A stretch of 64,000 bases of DNA, taken from Chinchilla lanigera. Taxonomy: Eukaryota; Chordata; Mammalia; Rodentia; Chinchillidae. Made by a program: the position numbers and the translations under genes. The notes beneath the pieces are model-generated. The model ran no database searches and had not been told where the DNA came from. It was given only the letters and a program-made list of their open reading frames with translations. Location: positions 14,195,325 through 14,259,324 of the forward strand of contig NW_004955463.1 in the NCBI RefSeq assembly GCF_000276665.1, written 5' to 3'. Shown piece after piece: positions 42,956-53,649 of this stretch (positions are counted from its first letter, which is position 1; each line of letters begins with the position of its first letter).

Positions 42956-43525
42956 TAAAAGAGTTTTTTTTTTAAATTTTATTTTATAAAGTACTTCTAA
43001 GTGTTTGTACAGGAGGATTTCTCTGGTCTCCTGTGATTATTTGTCTGGATCTTGTTTTGTGGATCTTGTTTTTCTGACACCCTTTGCTGTACCTTCTTGA
43101 TTCTCACTTTCATGGCCAACAAACTATGTTTCACCCTCAGCCTATTCTCCCTGTTACAGCAGGGCTGCTGACTGTGCCCAGATGAGACCCACATCCCTGA
43201 AATCTTCTCAAGTGAACACCATGACATTCCCCTCGCCCTTTTCAAAACACACATGCAGCTTCTGTTAGGTAAAGTGTTTAGTGCTTGTTGAAGACAGGTA
43301 CTCTTCCTCTCCACTCTGGTTACATCCTCCCCAGTCCCCACTGCAAACTCATTGTTCCACCCTGACTTGAGAGACCATACCAACATACGAGACTTCAGGA
43401 TCTCGCTTCTGTATTCACTGTGGCTCCTAATCACTCTGCACGCCAATTTGATTGCCTACAAAAGAAAAAAGTAGAAGAAGAAGAAAAGGAAGGATGACAT
43501 AAGAAACCCTACCATAAGAAGTGGT
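42956..43525. other. unique sequence with a 149-codon minus-strand frame
   Basis: The frame at 42997-43446 (minus) shows no recognisable domain; likely chance. Confidence 0.3.
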
Positions 43526-43585
43526 TTTAAGAATTAAATGAGATAATACGTTTTAGACACTTAGCTAGTGAGGTGTTAGCACATT
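43526..43585 (+). repeat. MIR 3' fragment
   Basis: 'gaattaaatgagataatacgttttagacacttagc' matches MIR downstream of its core. Confidence 0.5.
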
Positions 43586-43699
43586 TCACTTCACTCCACT
43601 TTCAGCAGTCACAAGACTACAATCAGATTTTATTCTTACCTAGAACAATTCTCTGCCTGTGATGCAGAACTCTGGAAATCCCTTCTGCAACATTCTTCC

Positions 43700-44135
43700 T
43701 GACCTGTGGTATTGGTTTCCCATGGCTGCTGTAGTAGACCATAGACTGGAACGGTTTAAACCAACAGAAAGTCCTCTTCTCACAGTTCTGGAGGTCAGAA
43801 ACCCAGAATTAGTACCAGTGAACTGGAATCAGGGTGCCTGGGACCTCCAGAGGAATCCTTGTCTTTCTCATTTCTTTGTGGCTGCTGGCTTCCCTTGGCT
43901 TGGGACCACATCACTCCAGTCTCTGCCCCTGCCATTGCCTGGCCTCCTTTTATGGTGTCACATCTCCCTTGACATTGAGTGTAGCGCACATCTGACTCAC
44001 CCAGGAAAACCTCCCCATGGCAAGGTCCTTAATTTAATCAAGCCCCTTTCAGCCACACAAGGCGGGGTCCACATGGCTCCAGGGTTAGGACATGGTACTT
44101 TCTGGGGAGGTCACTGTTCAGCCTATCACACCACC
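43700..44135 (-). repeat. MLT1-type MaLR LTR, antisense
   Basis: 'ccatggctgctgtagtagacc', 'ttctcacagttctggaggtcagaaac', 'ttcccttggcttgggaccacatcactccagtctctgcc', 'ctccttttatggtgtcacatctccc', 'aaggtccttaatttaatcaagccc' follow the MLT1 complement over its full length. Confidence 0.88.
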
Positions 44136-44790
44136 CCTACCCACTGAATCTGCTTTACAACTGTATCATGCTGTCTAGCCTTTACTTCTTGGACACAGAG
44201 GCTGTCATTTTCTCCCAGATCTACTCTCCTGTCCTCACAATTGCACCCCATCACTGGTCATTTTCCCCACATTCCCCAGAACTGTCTGTGCCCTCACTCC
44301 TTTGCCTTCTACCACCTGGGCCTTGAGCCCCCAAGCAAATAGAAGCGTCAGCTGGGAGCTCTCTCAGCTCCTTTCCGTCTCCCGCCTTTGTTACTTTCCT
44401 TCCTCTCCTTATTCTTTCATTTCTTCACTTTTCAGTGGGATTGTGTTGGACAGAGAGAAGAAGGCAAGACCCAACTACAGATCTGCGCGATGGGGGACCC
44501 AGGGGCTCATGGGAATGAGCACGATTGCCTCGGTTTGACCAGCACAGCCATCATCAACACAACTTGAGTCAGAGCTGACTGAGAGACTATGATGGCCAGG
44601 TTCTTGCTGCTGGAACTGAACTGTCACCCACTAAAGCCACAGTGGGAGACTACTGTGATACCCTTGACCAGTCTGTCTTGCTAGGGGTGCTTAGATTTTT
44701 CTGGTGTACTTCCAACCTGATTAATATCTAGAAGGTGGATGGGGAAGAATCTTGAATTTCTGATCTACTTAGGATGCAGAAGAGCTATCT
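44136..44790. other. unique sequence, nothing recognised
   Basis: No gene or repeat recognised. Confidence 0.35.
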
Positions 44791-44805
44791 CTCTGTTTCC
44801 TATTT

Positions 44806-44990
44806 CCTTTTTCTTTTCTTTCTTTCTTTCTTTTTTTTTTTTTTTTAATCTTTTTGAGACAGGGTCTCACTATGCAGTTCTGTCTGGTCTTGAATTCACT
44901 TTGTAGCCCAGGCTGGCCTCTAACTCACAACCATCCTCCTGCCTCAGCCTCCCAAGTGCTGGGATTGTAGGTTTGTGCCAGCACGCCTGG
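44806..44990 (-). repeat. B1 SINE, antisense, 15-bp TSD
   Basis: (TTTC)n and T-run tail, 'gagacagggtctcactatgcagttctgtctggtcttgaattcactttgtagcccaggctggcc', 'gcctcagcctcccaagtgctggg'. CTCTGTTTCCTATTT at 44791-44805 and 44991-45005 is a perfect target duplication. Internal 29-bp-type duplication is present. Confidence 0.96.
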
Positions 44991-45005
44991 CTCTGTTTCC
45001 TATTT

Positions 45006-45655
45006 TCTATCTTTTATTTTGTTCTGTATACTTTGGGTTTCTTATATAAGAAGCCATGTGATATTTAAACTTGTATGTTTGAGATATTTCACTTAACACG
45101 ATGGTCTCAAGGCGCATCCATTTTCCTACAAATGACTCAAGTTTATCCTTCTTTATGGAAGAGTACTACTCCAAAGTATTACATTTTCTTTATCCATTCA
45201 TTTGTTGCTGGACATACAGGCTGCTTCCAAGATTTAGCTATTATTAGTTGTGCTGCTGTAAACATGGGAATGCATGGATCACTGTAATATGATGCCTTTA
45301 ACTCTTTTGGGAAGACACCTAGAAAAGGAATAGCTGGATTGAATGGACTTTTGAGTTTTAGTTATTTGAAGACTCACCATACTGATTTCCATAGTGGTTG
45401 TACTAGTTCACATTCCCACCAACAATGTAGAAGAGTTCCTTCCCTGTCCCCAGCCTTGCTAGCATTTATTTGATATCTTAATGATGGCTATTCTTTCTGT
45501 AGTGAGATGGACTCTTATTGTTATTTTAATTTGCATTTCTTTAATGACCAGTAATGTTGAACATTTTTATTGGCCATTTGTACTTTCTTCTTCTGAGAAG
45601 TGTTTATTCATTTCAGATGCCCATTTTTTGCTTAGACTTTTTATTTGGGGAGGTG
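45006..45655 (-). repeat. L1 3' region, antisense
   Basis: 'gatatttcacttaacacgatgg', 'ctttatccattcatttgttgctggacatacaggctg', 'gctgctgtaaacatggg', 'ctgatttccatagtggttgtactagttcacattcccaccaacaatg', 'cttctgagaagtgtttattc' are in L1 complement order. Confidence 0.92.
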
Positions 45656-45661
45656 TCTAAT

Positions 45662-45990
45662 TGCTATGGCTTGTGTCTGCAACCCCCCAAACCCTCATGC
45701 AGTCATGGGGTGGGCTTCTAGAGTTTATGATTGATTCGTGGTCCAATGTTGAAATTATGGATGTGAGTGCTACACCCGCCCTGGGGCAGGTAGTTTGCAT
45801 ACAATGTAAGGGAGGGGAAGAGGCTGCCTGTCACCGCCCTCCCTTTTTTGCTCTTGTCCACAGGTTCCCACTCATGTCTCCTGGCACGAGGCTCCAGAAA
45901 GTGGGGCATGCTTGGCCCTGCCATCCCTGTACTGGGGAGGGTATTTTAAACTGTTCGGTGGACTTATTGCTTCTCAGTCAGAATCAATAA
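45662..45990 (+). repeat. MaLR/ERVL-type LTR with divergent 3' half
   Basis: The 5' half (TGCTATGGCTTGTGTC, 'caaaccctcatgcagtcatggggtgggcttctagag', 'gtgagtgctacacccgccctggggcagg') is the 30961 family. The 3' half from about 45850 differs and no matching CA end or target duplication is visible, so it is truncated, rearranged or a different subfamily. Confidence 0.75.
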
Positions 45991-45999
45991 TCTAAAAAG

Positions 46000-46085
46000 G
46001 GCCTGGGGCTGGGGATACAGCTCAGCAGCACAGTGCCTATCTGGTAAGCATAATCCTGAGTTCTATTCCTGGTACCAAAAAAAGG
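46000..46085 (+). repeat. ID-type SINE, sense
   Basis: 'cctggggctggggatacagctcagcagcacagtgcc', 'cctgagttctattcctggtacc' then an A-run. AAAAAGGG before and after may be the target duplication. Confidence 0.9.
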
Positions 46086-46890
46086 GGGGGAGTGTTACCT
46101 CCATCTTCCCTGTTCACTTTGCCTTCATACATGCCTACTCTTCCTCCCTTGCTTTTGCCATCCCCTAACTCCTGGCCCCTAGATTTATTTCGTTTCAGGG
46201 TCTCATTTTCATAGCTTGGGTCAGATGCTTAATACTGTTCCTCTGATACCAGCTGTGCTTACTCACTGCTGTTTTCAGGCAAATTGTGCCCAGTCCAGCT
46301 CAGTCCACATTGGCAGTGCCCTTCCCGAGAATCACCTACAGTTAATGAACAAGATCCTCACGTTTCCAGTCTTCCACATACTGTCCTCTCCCCAGCACCT
46401 GCTCCTCACCTCTTTCTCTCTGTTCAGACATTATTCTTTTCCTTCATGCTTACCTGTAATTAAATTGTATTTTTTAATAGTGTATCTCTAAAAATCTATC
46501 ACGTCTGTCCCTCCTTCCTGCCTTCACCCTAATGACTTATTTCAGGCTCCTCACTTGCACCCAGACTGTTGTTTTCTCGTGATTTCTTTGAGTTCAGTAT
46601 TCTTGTACCCCACCCTTAATGTGTCTTCCGTAATGCCACCTGCATGAAATGTGAGCTGCAAACTTATTCTACTTCCTAACTTAGAATGCTTCCACAGGTT
46701 TCCAGCTGCTGCAGAATGCAGGGCAAAATGCCTTAGTTGGGGGAGATCTTTCATATTCTGTTAGCAATTTTGTTTGCTTGACTTATTTTTTGCCATCCCT
46801 TCCTGCCACACACAATATTCTGTAGGTTGAGCCCCGAACCCACTAGGCCCTTTGCTATGGTTTATCCTCATTAAAATTTATTTGGCCACT
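46086..46890. other. unique sequence, nothing recognised
   Basis: No gene or repeat recognised. Confidence 0.35.
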
Positions 46891-47640
46891 GTAGCAGTGC
46901 TGACAGTTATTGGGACCTTTAAGAGATAATTAGATCTTAGGGTTCCGCCCTTTTTGTGGTTTACATCTAGAATGTTCCCCCAAAGACTCTGTGTGCGGAG
47001 GTGAGGGGGTGCTGAGTGTGCTGTTAGGTGGTAGAGCCTGGCTGGAGGAGGAGGAGGGGCCATGGGGGTGACCTGAAGAAGTATCTCTCCCTCCTTGGCT
47101 CCTCCCTTCTCCCTCTGCTTCTGGGCTACCATGATGTGAGCAGTTTTCTCCTCCAGATCCTCCCATCTTTCCCTTTCTCCCTCGGACCCAACTGACCATG
47201 GACTGAATCCTCCAAAAACTATGAGCCCAAATAAACTTCTCCTCTTCAAAGTTCTGAGTGTTGGGTATTTTGTCCCAGCAAGGACAGAGTGACTAAGATG
47301 ACCCTCAGATAATGAATGAGTGTCTTCCTCCAGAGACTGGGTTAAGCCTCTCAAGACTAAATCAGGTTTCTTGGAAGTTTGTTGGGTTTCATGTGACAGG
47401 ATTAGCTGCTGCCAGAGCAGGTTGTCATACAGCAAAGCTACCCCATTGTTGTGGGTGTTGTGGGTGTCACATGCACTCCTACCTGATGATGTTACCCCCC
47501 ATAAGTGGGCACAATACGAGGTTCTCCCCAAAGGCTGAGAATATGTTACAAGAGCATGTTCTTGGAGCTTCATAAACATAAGCTAAGTAAGTCTCTTTCT
47601 TATACATTTCCCAGTCTCAGGTATTTCATTATAGCAATAC
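46891..47640 (+). repeat. old MaLR LTR, split by a younger LTR
   Basis: 5' piece 'tgacagttattgggacctttaagagataattagatcttagggttccgccct' and 3' piece starting 'cagataatgaatgagtg' and ending 'cattttcccagtctc'-like 'ttatacatttcccagtctcaggtatttcattatagcaatacaaaatgag' are two parts of one MLT/MST-like LTR. Confidence 0.7.
46952..47300 (+). repeat. solo LTR (30961 family) nested in the older LTR
   Basis: Starts TTTTGTGGTTTACATC (TG decayed to TT) and ends GTGACTAAGATG (CA decayed). GCCCT at 46947-46951 and ACCCT at 47301-47305 fit a 5-bp target duplication with one transition; excision rejoins the older LTR. Contains 'gaccatggactgaatcc' and 'gagcccaaataaac'. Confidence 0.8.
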
Positions 47641-47984
47641 AAAATGAGCTTTTTTACCCTCCCACTTTACATATTTCTTCTGCCTTGAAGTCTCCTTCTG
47701 ACCATGGCCATTTTGCACATCAGGCAAATCTCCACTAGTCCTTTAAAACATAGATCAAGGATTGTCTTTAAATGTCAAACAAATATCACTCTTGTGCCAA
47801 TGGGAAGGGAGATACTAGGATTTTAACTCTATACATATTTTTTCAATTTTTCTTGAAACAATATATCACTATAATTAAAAAAAAGTAAAGATGATTTTGA
47901 CACCTCTGTAAACTTCATTGCCTTTTCTCTCTGGGATTATGTCTTTTGATAATCTTTTGAGTCATTTATTCTTTGTTACTTTAA

Positions 47985-48095
47985 AAAATTTTTTTCTGGC
48001 ACTAGGGGCCTGAACCCATAGTCTTTGCACAGACTGGGCTTAAATTTGAGGTCCTCCTGCTTCAGTGACCCAGAGTGCACCATGCCTGACTCCTA
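47985..48095 (-). repeat. diverged dimeric B1-ID SINE, antisense
   Basis: 'ggcactaggggcctgaaccca' followed by 'gcacagactgggcttaaatttgaggtcctcctgcttcagtgacc'. The middle of the dimer is missing. Confidence 0.55.
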
Positions 48096-48145
48096 TATTA
48101 CGCTCATCATGATTATGGAAAACCGCTGTTTTGCTTTCTATATCT

Positions 48146-48260
48146 TTCTAGCTAAATTATAAGCAGGTGAAGGACAGGAACTGTAGCTCATCCACTCTGG
48201 TACTCACAACACCTGGCACAATACATGGGAAGTACACAATAAATGTTAATGGAATGGAAT
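48146..48260 (+). repeat. L2 3' end
   Basis: 'ctaaattataagcaggtgaaggacaggaactgtagctcatcc', 'caacacctggcacaatacatgggaagtacacaataaatgtt' is the L2 3' terminus. Confidence 0.8.
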
Positions 48261-48261
48261 G

Positions 48262-48345
48262 GAATTGCCCAAGGTCACTTAACTAATTACTGGCAGAGTC
48301 TAGATCAAAACCCAGGTCTCTAGATTCCCACCCCAAATGTTGTAC
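48262..48345 (-). repeat. MIR fragment, antisense
   Basis: 'gcccaaggtcacttaactaattactggcagagtctagatcaaaacccaggtctctagattcc' is the MIR complement. Confidence 0.85.
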
Positions 48346-48889
48346 ATGTCCAACTGTTATTACCCAGCTGGAAGGCGGTCTACCAAGGCAGTGTGTGAAG
48401 CAAAGAGTACTTTCTTCCTCGTCAGTGGGAGAGCTGCCTGCTCTGTCTCTAGGAGGACCAAACCTCCATAAGCACCCTGGGTAAGATGAGAAGGTGCCAG
48501 GAGAGGAGAGGGACTACTGATATATAAGTCACTACTTTATTTTCATCTTAAGAAATGGATTATAAATTAGAACAAATGTTACTAGTACTATACCAAAACC
48601 ATCAAACTAGAATTACTCTTTATTCACTGGCCCTCAAGGCCAATCAGTAATAAACGGAGGCTGCTGCCCGGTTAGTGAAGACAGCACATTCTGAGTTCTG
48701 TGCAATCTTCTGTGCCTCTCCTCTCCTTTGCAAATGATTCCCATCACCTTCTCAGTGGGTGGGGAGTACCGAGGGCTTCTCATGTCAGCCCCCATGCACA
48801 GAGCACTCCTCTGGGTGGATCCCGAGGTTCCAGATAAGATACCACACTCTGGAAACAACAGGACGCTCCGTGGGAGGGACACTCTGAAA
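48346..48889. other. unique sequence, nothing recognised
   Basis: No repeat recognised. Overlapping frames at 48634-48913 lack domains. Confidence 0.35.
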
Positions 48890-49640
48890 ACTGAAAGAGA
48901 TCCCAGAAATTAAAAATAATATAATAGAGAAGAAATCTTTAATAGAGCAGTTGGAAGATAGAGATGAAGACATTGCTCAGAAAGATAAAAAGAAAGAATT
49001 AGGAAACAGAAGAAAAAAGAAAAGTAAAGAAAAAAATAGAGGACAAATCCAGGGGATTCAGCATCCAGTAAACAGAAGAACAGAGTAAATGGAAGAAGGA
49101 AATCATGAATAAAATAATTCAATTTCTGCTACTCCAAGGCTGTGTCTCCTGGCAGAAAGCTTTATTGCCTGTCACAGCTGATCAAAGTGGAGTGGCAGCA
49201 AGTATATCATCGTGAAATTGCAGACTGTTGAGATAAAGGAAAAGATCCAACAAATTTTCAGAGAAAGTTCCATGCAAATTATCAGGTATCAAAGTAGCTT
49301 TGGATTTCTCACTAACAACCCTGAAAGTTGCAACATCATGTGGCAAAACCTTCAAAATTCTGAGGGGAAATTATTTCCAGTTTAAAATTTTACATCAGCC
49401 AAATTCTCTCCAGAGACCTTACATAGTCAGGGTCTCAAGAACTGTACTGTCCTGTATCTTCTCTCAGAAGTTCATGGGACATTGACTCCACAAAAACAAT
49501 GAAGAGAAAAGAAAGGAAAGGAAGACAGGAGCTATAATACAAGGAAGAGTGGATACCAGAGGATGGGAAGGGCTCAGCCCGTAACAGCCTGAGGAGGGGC
49601 CTCAGGACAAGCGAATCTATTGTTTCCTTAAGGTATTTCA
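48890..49640 (+). repeat. HAL1-like LINE fragment, sense
   Basis: A-rich 'aaagataaaaagaaagaattag', 'gtatatcatcgtgaaattgcagactgttgagataaaggaaaagatcc', 'ggatttctcactaacaaccctgaaagttgc', 'aaaaccttcaaaattctgaggggaaattatttccagtttaaaattttacatcagccaaattctc' follow HAL1 order. No open frame. Confidence 0.6.
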
Positions 49641-49715
49641 CCTTATTGTGAGGAGAACAACTTGGAGATCCTCTCGGATTAAGTTCATGGAAAACTAAGC
49701 CAACAAAAGGAAGAT

Positions 49716-49792
49716 AGTTGGGGCTGTAGTTGCAGCTCTGCAGTAGAGTGTGACGTCCTGGGTTTGATCCCCAGGACTGCAACAGATGCAGT
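49716..49792 (+). repeat. ID-type SINE, sense
   Basis: 'gttggggctgtagttgcagctctgcagtagagtg', 'cctgggtttgatccccaggactgc'. Confidence 0.8.
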
Positions 49793-49845
49793 GTAAATAA
49801 ATATGCTTTACAGAACTATCTCCTTCCTCAAAATTTGATGTTCAT

Positions 49846-49848
<3 letters not shown>

Positions 49849-49888
<40 letters not shown>
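49849..49888. repeat. (CA)n microsatellite
   Basis: About 18 uninterrupted AC units. Likely polymorphic. Confidence 0.97.
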
Positions 49889-49891
<3 letters not shown>

Positions 49892-50255
49892 TTAAAAAAA
49901 AAACTCCACACTTCCTGGCCCACCTGTGATTCCTCTGATAGACAAGAGCCTTCTGCACTAGTGGTTGTGGCTCTCACAGGGTACCTGGGACTGTTTATAC
50001 ACAGAGGTGTGAGCGGCAATCATCTGATCCTTCCTGAGAGGGTCAGAGGGCAGAGGCTGCCAGAGTAATGCACACCCCAAATAGGAAGGGGAAGAGAAGA
50101 CCCGAGGTGGGGGAGGGTCACGCGGCTGGGTGGGGGCAGTGTTTGTTAAAGCAAAGCTGTCAAACTTCACCGATTTTCCACCAAATTTCAGACAACTCTC
50201 TCCCCCACACTTTCCCTGGGCCTTTGCACTGAGCTACATACCCTTTGAATTTAAT
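49889..50255. other. unique sequence, nothing recognised
   Basis: No gene or repeat recognised. Confidence 0.35.
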
Positions 50256-50256
50256 T

Positions 50257-50385
50257 TTATTTTTTTAAATTTTGAAACAGGGTCTTTTAAGCTGATGGCC
50301 CATGCTGGGCTGGAATTTGGAATCCTCCTGCCTCAGCCTCCAAGGGTGCTGAGATGACAGATGTGTACCACCACGTCCAGCTCCC
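50257..50385 (-). repeat. B1-type SINE monomer, antisense
   Basis: 'gaaacagggtcttttaagctgatggcccatgctgggctgg', 'cctcctgcctcagcctccaagggtgctgagatgacag'. Confidence 0.85.
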
Positions 50386-51323
50386 TCTGTTCTCTTCAAG
50401 AAACTTTAGAAAACAGTGCTGAGTCTCTGCATGAGTTAGTGGCCCTAACTGTTGCTGGCAGAGCCTGTTTGTCATTTATCCTGTTTTTATTCTGGGCTCT
50501 GAATCAAGCAGAGCTGTATGCCTCCCCAAGGGAGGGGGCTGCCTGCCTCTGGGGTCACCTGAGACCAGCAGCAGGATCACAGCCTGCCCCTGTGACCTCT
50601 TGCTGGGCTTCCGCAGGCTTCTTTCTCCTTCAGCAGCCTGTAAGGTCCTCGCAGTGGGGTGCCTTGTCACCCCTTGGATTTGCAGCTGTTTGAACCTGAA
50701 GCTGTCTGTCTTGTCTCGTTTAATCCTCTGAAGGGCCATGGCCGAGGGAGGTACTTGGAGTGAATGATGGCTCCTTAGAAGAAGGCAAAGTCCTATTGCA
50801 CTTTGTGCCTGACTCGAGCAGATTTCCCTGTCTTTGCTCCCATCCTGACTAAGAGATCAATGAGTTGAGAAGTACATGCTGGTGGCTTTAAGCTGGCTGT
50901 CTCCTGAGAGATGCCAGCACTTCACAGTGATGCGTAGGGTTCTGTAGGGCTCATTTCCATTCTGTCCTGCATTGTAAATCTAGGGGATCCTGGATTTGCC
51001 CTCCCCAGACCTATCCCCCCACTCCTGTGGCATTTAAGTACCTGGGAATGAGCAGAGACAGTCTTGAGAGTTTGCTTAAAAAATAAATTTTAAAGCAAAT
51101 CATATGTACATCTAGGATACATTTTTTCCGGTTGACATTTTATTTACATTTTCATATATAATGAGAATGTGATCAATAAAATAAATGAAGTTGCCCTTCA
51201 AATAATTAACATTTTTAAAGCTCAGAACAAAAATAAACCATGAGAAAAGCTCCCACTGAGATGAATGAATCAGAGATGTCTCCCTACAATTTGCATGCCA
51301 GAGAAGTGCCACCCTCAAATCAA
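50386..51323. other. unique sequence, nothing recognised
   Basis: No gene or repeat recognised; a short AT-rich stretch at 51090-51200. Confidence 0.35.
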
Positions 51324-51487
51324 CAATGAAGGAGGAGGGCGTAGGGAAGGGGAGTCTTCAGGAGGGAGGGAGGCGGTGTTGGCAGGGCGGACCTGTGGAA
51401 GCTGCTGAATGCCACCTACTTCCTTTGCCCAAGTGCCAGGCTTGGGGCTGGCATGGTCTGGCTCTGCAGCTGATTCCAGGGCGTATG
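51324..51487 (+). repeat. direct duplication, copy 1
   Basis: About 160 bases nearly identical to 52479-52639: AGGGAAGGGGAGTCTTCAGG, 'gctgctgaatgccacctac', 'tggcatggtctggctctgcagctgattccaggg'. Not a SINE or LTR terminus I recognise. Confidence 0.93.
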
Positions 51488-51529
51488 CCCTTACTGACTC
51501 CTATAGACACCACAAGCAAAAGTAATACT

Positions 51530-51606
51530 GGTGGTGAGGATGTAGCTCAGTGGAGAAGTGCTTGCTTAGGAGTGTGAAGCCCTGAATTGAGTCCCAAGCA
51601 CAGCAA
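51530..51606 (+). repeat. ID-type SINE, sense
   Basis: 'ggtgaggatgtagctcagtggagaagtgc', 'gccctgaattgagtcccaagcacagc' followed by an A-rich tail that became the AAT repeat. Confidence 0.85.
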
Positions 51607-51632
51607 AATAATAATAATAATAATAATAATTT
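51607..51632. repeat. (AAT)n microsatellite
   Basis: Eight AAT units in the tail of the preceding SINE. Confidence 0.9.
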
Positions 51633-51933
51633 TATTGTACCCTTTGAAGCCCTGTTCAGACATGAGGGCTTGCTAAGTAATCATTATTAGAGAAAAAGAT
51701 ATTTCTAGACAAAGCACGCCTAATAGGGAAAAAAGCACTTTTAGTGCCTGGCATAGAGGAAACACTGAATACACATTTTTATTGGTATATTATGTTAGCA
51801 GGAAAGTGTGGGTGGTAATTCTGCCCTAGATGCCCATTCTGTGCAGCCAGCCCCATGCAGGTCTGAGGGCACATGGCTGCTGGTTTGGTTAGGGAGAGGA
51901 GACATGGCCAAAAAATAAGGAACAATCCATTTT

Positions 51934-52024
51934 TTTTTTTTTTTTTTTTTGATACCAGGAATCAAACTCAGCACCTCATGCTTGCCAGGCAGGCACTTGT
52001 GCCACTGAGCTGTATCCCTGGCCC
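51934..52024 (-). repeat. ID-type SINE, antisense, 11-bp TSD
   Basis: T-run, 'gataccaggaatcaaactcagc', 'gtgccactgagctgtatccctggcc'. CAATCCATTTT at 51923-51933 and 52025-52035 is the target duplication. Confidence 0.95.
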
Positions 52025-52035
52025 CAATCCATTTT

Positions 52036-52478
52036 CAGAGGGCAAAGGCTGGGAGAGGCTGAGATGCTCCCTGAGGGAAGGAACCTCCATTGGAAGGTGT
52101 TCACCAGCCAGGCCCAAGGGTAGGGCTTGTCCCAGCAGAGAGCAGAGCTTGGATAGGTGTGAAGTGTGGGCCTGTGGAGAAGGAGAGGGTCTGGCTCAGG
52201 AAGAAGACAAAGGTGACACAGGGAGGTGGACGGGAGTCAGATGGACTGGTGAGCACTCCCTGGAGGAGTTTGGACTTTCCCCCTCAAAGCTGCACTGGGG
52301 CTTTCAGCAGAGGGTGTGTTTGGATGTGTGTTTGCTGCGTGTGCTGTGTTAAATGGACACAACCAGGTATCTAAAGATTAAGGTACAATTCAGGAAAGGA
52401 TGACAGATTAGATGAGCAGGTTGAATGATAGAATCATGGTTCAAAGGAACCAATAATCTGGAGACTGGCAGATGGTGG
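52036..52478. other. unique sequence between duplicated blocks
   Basis: Carries several overlapping frames (up to 159 codons including the SINE) without domains. Confidence 0.35.
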
Positions 52479-52639
52479 CAATGGAGGAGGGGATAGGGAA
52501 GGGGAGTCTTCAGGAGGGAGGGAGGCGGTGTTGGCAGGGTGAACATGTGGAAGCTGCTGAATGCCACCTACTTCCTTTGCCCAAGTGCCAGGTCTGGGGC
52601 TGGCATGGTCTGGCTCTGCAGCTGATTCCAGGGCATATG
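52479..52639 (+). repeat. direct duplication, copy 2
   Basis: Second copy of 51324-51487, offset about 1155 bases, differing by a few substitutions and a 3-base length change near the 5' end. Confidence 0.93.
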
Positions 52640-52939
52640 AAAGGTGGGGCTGGCATTCTGCTCATTTGTGCTTGGGACACATAGAGGGGACAGAGTATGA
52701 GGAGACAGCATGTCACAAGCTTGCTAGGCAGAGGTGAGTCCTGAGGAGAAGCAGCCTTGAAATAGGAGTCTGCCCAAGTTTAACCTGGATAGACATGTTC
52801 TCTGAGCATCTGCTCCTCCTGCCCATGTGTGGTCTGCATCTTGATCACGCTCACTCCGCTGTGACTGTTACTTCGTACCCTCCTGAAAATGGCCACATAT
52901 GCGGTGTTAATAAAGCCTAAGCATATCAGAGTGCTAATA
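52640..52939. other. unique sequence
   Basis: No gene or repeat recognised. Confidence 0.35.
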
Positions 52940-53110
52940 ACAGATGTGGAAAAGCTGGTTTCAAGACTCTTTACTGCTGTGTGGCCAAGAGCAAATTGCT
53001 TAACCCCTCTGAGCTGCAAGCTGATAACTTTTTAAAAGAAGGCAGTGGGGTCTGCATGAGTCCCGTAGCCCAGCTGCCAAGGGTGGCTGAGGAGATTAAA
53101 GGCTGTAGCT
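52940..53110 (+). repeat. MIR SINE
   Basis: 'ctttactgctgtgtggccaagagcaaattgcttaacccctctgagctgc' is the MIR core. Confidence 0.75.
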
Positions 53111-53282
53111 TTCACAGGTGGGGAGCCCGAACGATGGAAGCTCCAGTTGAAATGGGAGCTCACTATCATTAGGTTCAAGCTGTGCATATGATTTCTTAAA
53201 TGTCAAATAACAGCAGGACAAGGGAACGCTGGTAAGGGTTCTTAGTCTTGGTTCAGAATATAGTTAAATGAGTATATGAGGT

Positions 53283-53460
53283 ATGGTCAAAATATATGGT
53301 GTGTATTTAAATTTTAAAAACTTTATTACAGCAAAAGATATATGTCCTTATTCCTTCTCAAAAACTCCCTCTCACTTCCAATACACTTATGCCATCTTTC
53401 ATACCACTTTCGGAAGCAGTTCTGGATGTCCTCCTTTGAGGATGTCTTTATAAGGTGCGA
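53283..53460 (-). mobile_element. mariner transposon 3' end, minus strand
   Basis: Minus-strand translation includes SSKEDIQNCFRKWYERWHKC, the C-terminal block of mariner transposases, then a stop and a 3' tail. Inverted relative to the next copy; tails resemble each other (CTTTTGCTGTAATAAAG against CTTTTACTGTAGTAAAC). Confidence 0.8.
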
Positions 53461-53477
53461 TAAAAATACAGTGAACA

Positions 53478-53556
53478 GGGAGCTGGGAATATAGCTAAGC
53501 AGCATGGCACCTGTTTGGCAAATGTGAGGTCCTGAGTTAAATTCCTGGTTAAAGAA
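53478..53556 (+). repeat. ID-type SINE inserted in the mariner, 16-bp TSD
   Basis: 'gggagctgggaatatagctaagcagcatggcacc', 'cctgagttaaattcctgg', A-rich tail. AAAAATACAGTGAACA (53462-53477) and AAAAATACAGCGAACA (53557-53572) are the target duplication with one difference. Confidence 0.94.
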
Positions 53557-53630
53557 AAAAATACAGCGAACACCGCTGCCGAGTGCCATACAACAGAAAG
53601 GTAGGCCCATAAAAACATTGCGGTGTGAAA

Positions 53631-53649
53631 ACAAAACAAAACAAAACAA
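53631..53649. repeat. (AAAAC)n tract in mariner
   Basis: Four AAAAC units between two near-copies of AACATTGCGGTGTG/AACATTACGGTGTG, an internal disruption of the transposon. Confidence 0.85.

Noticed and set aside
43659..44147. 162-codon plus-strand frame
   Set aside because: It is the antisense strand of an MLT1-type LTR.
46878..47579. 233-codon minus-strand open frame
   Set aside because: It lies almost entirely over two nested LTRs and is antisense to them; the frame is a by-product of the LTR sequence.
53326..53649. 107-codon minus-strand coding region
   Set aside because: It is a mariner end joined by chance to an ID-type SINE and the antisense of the second mariner; not a gene.
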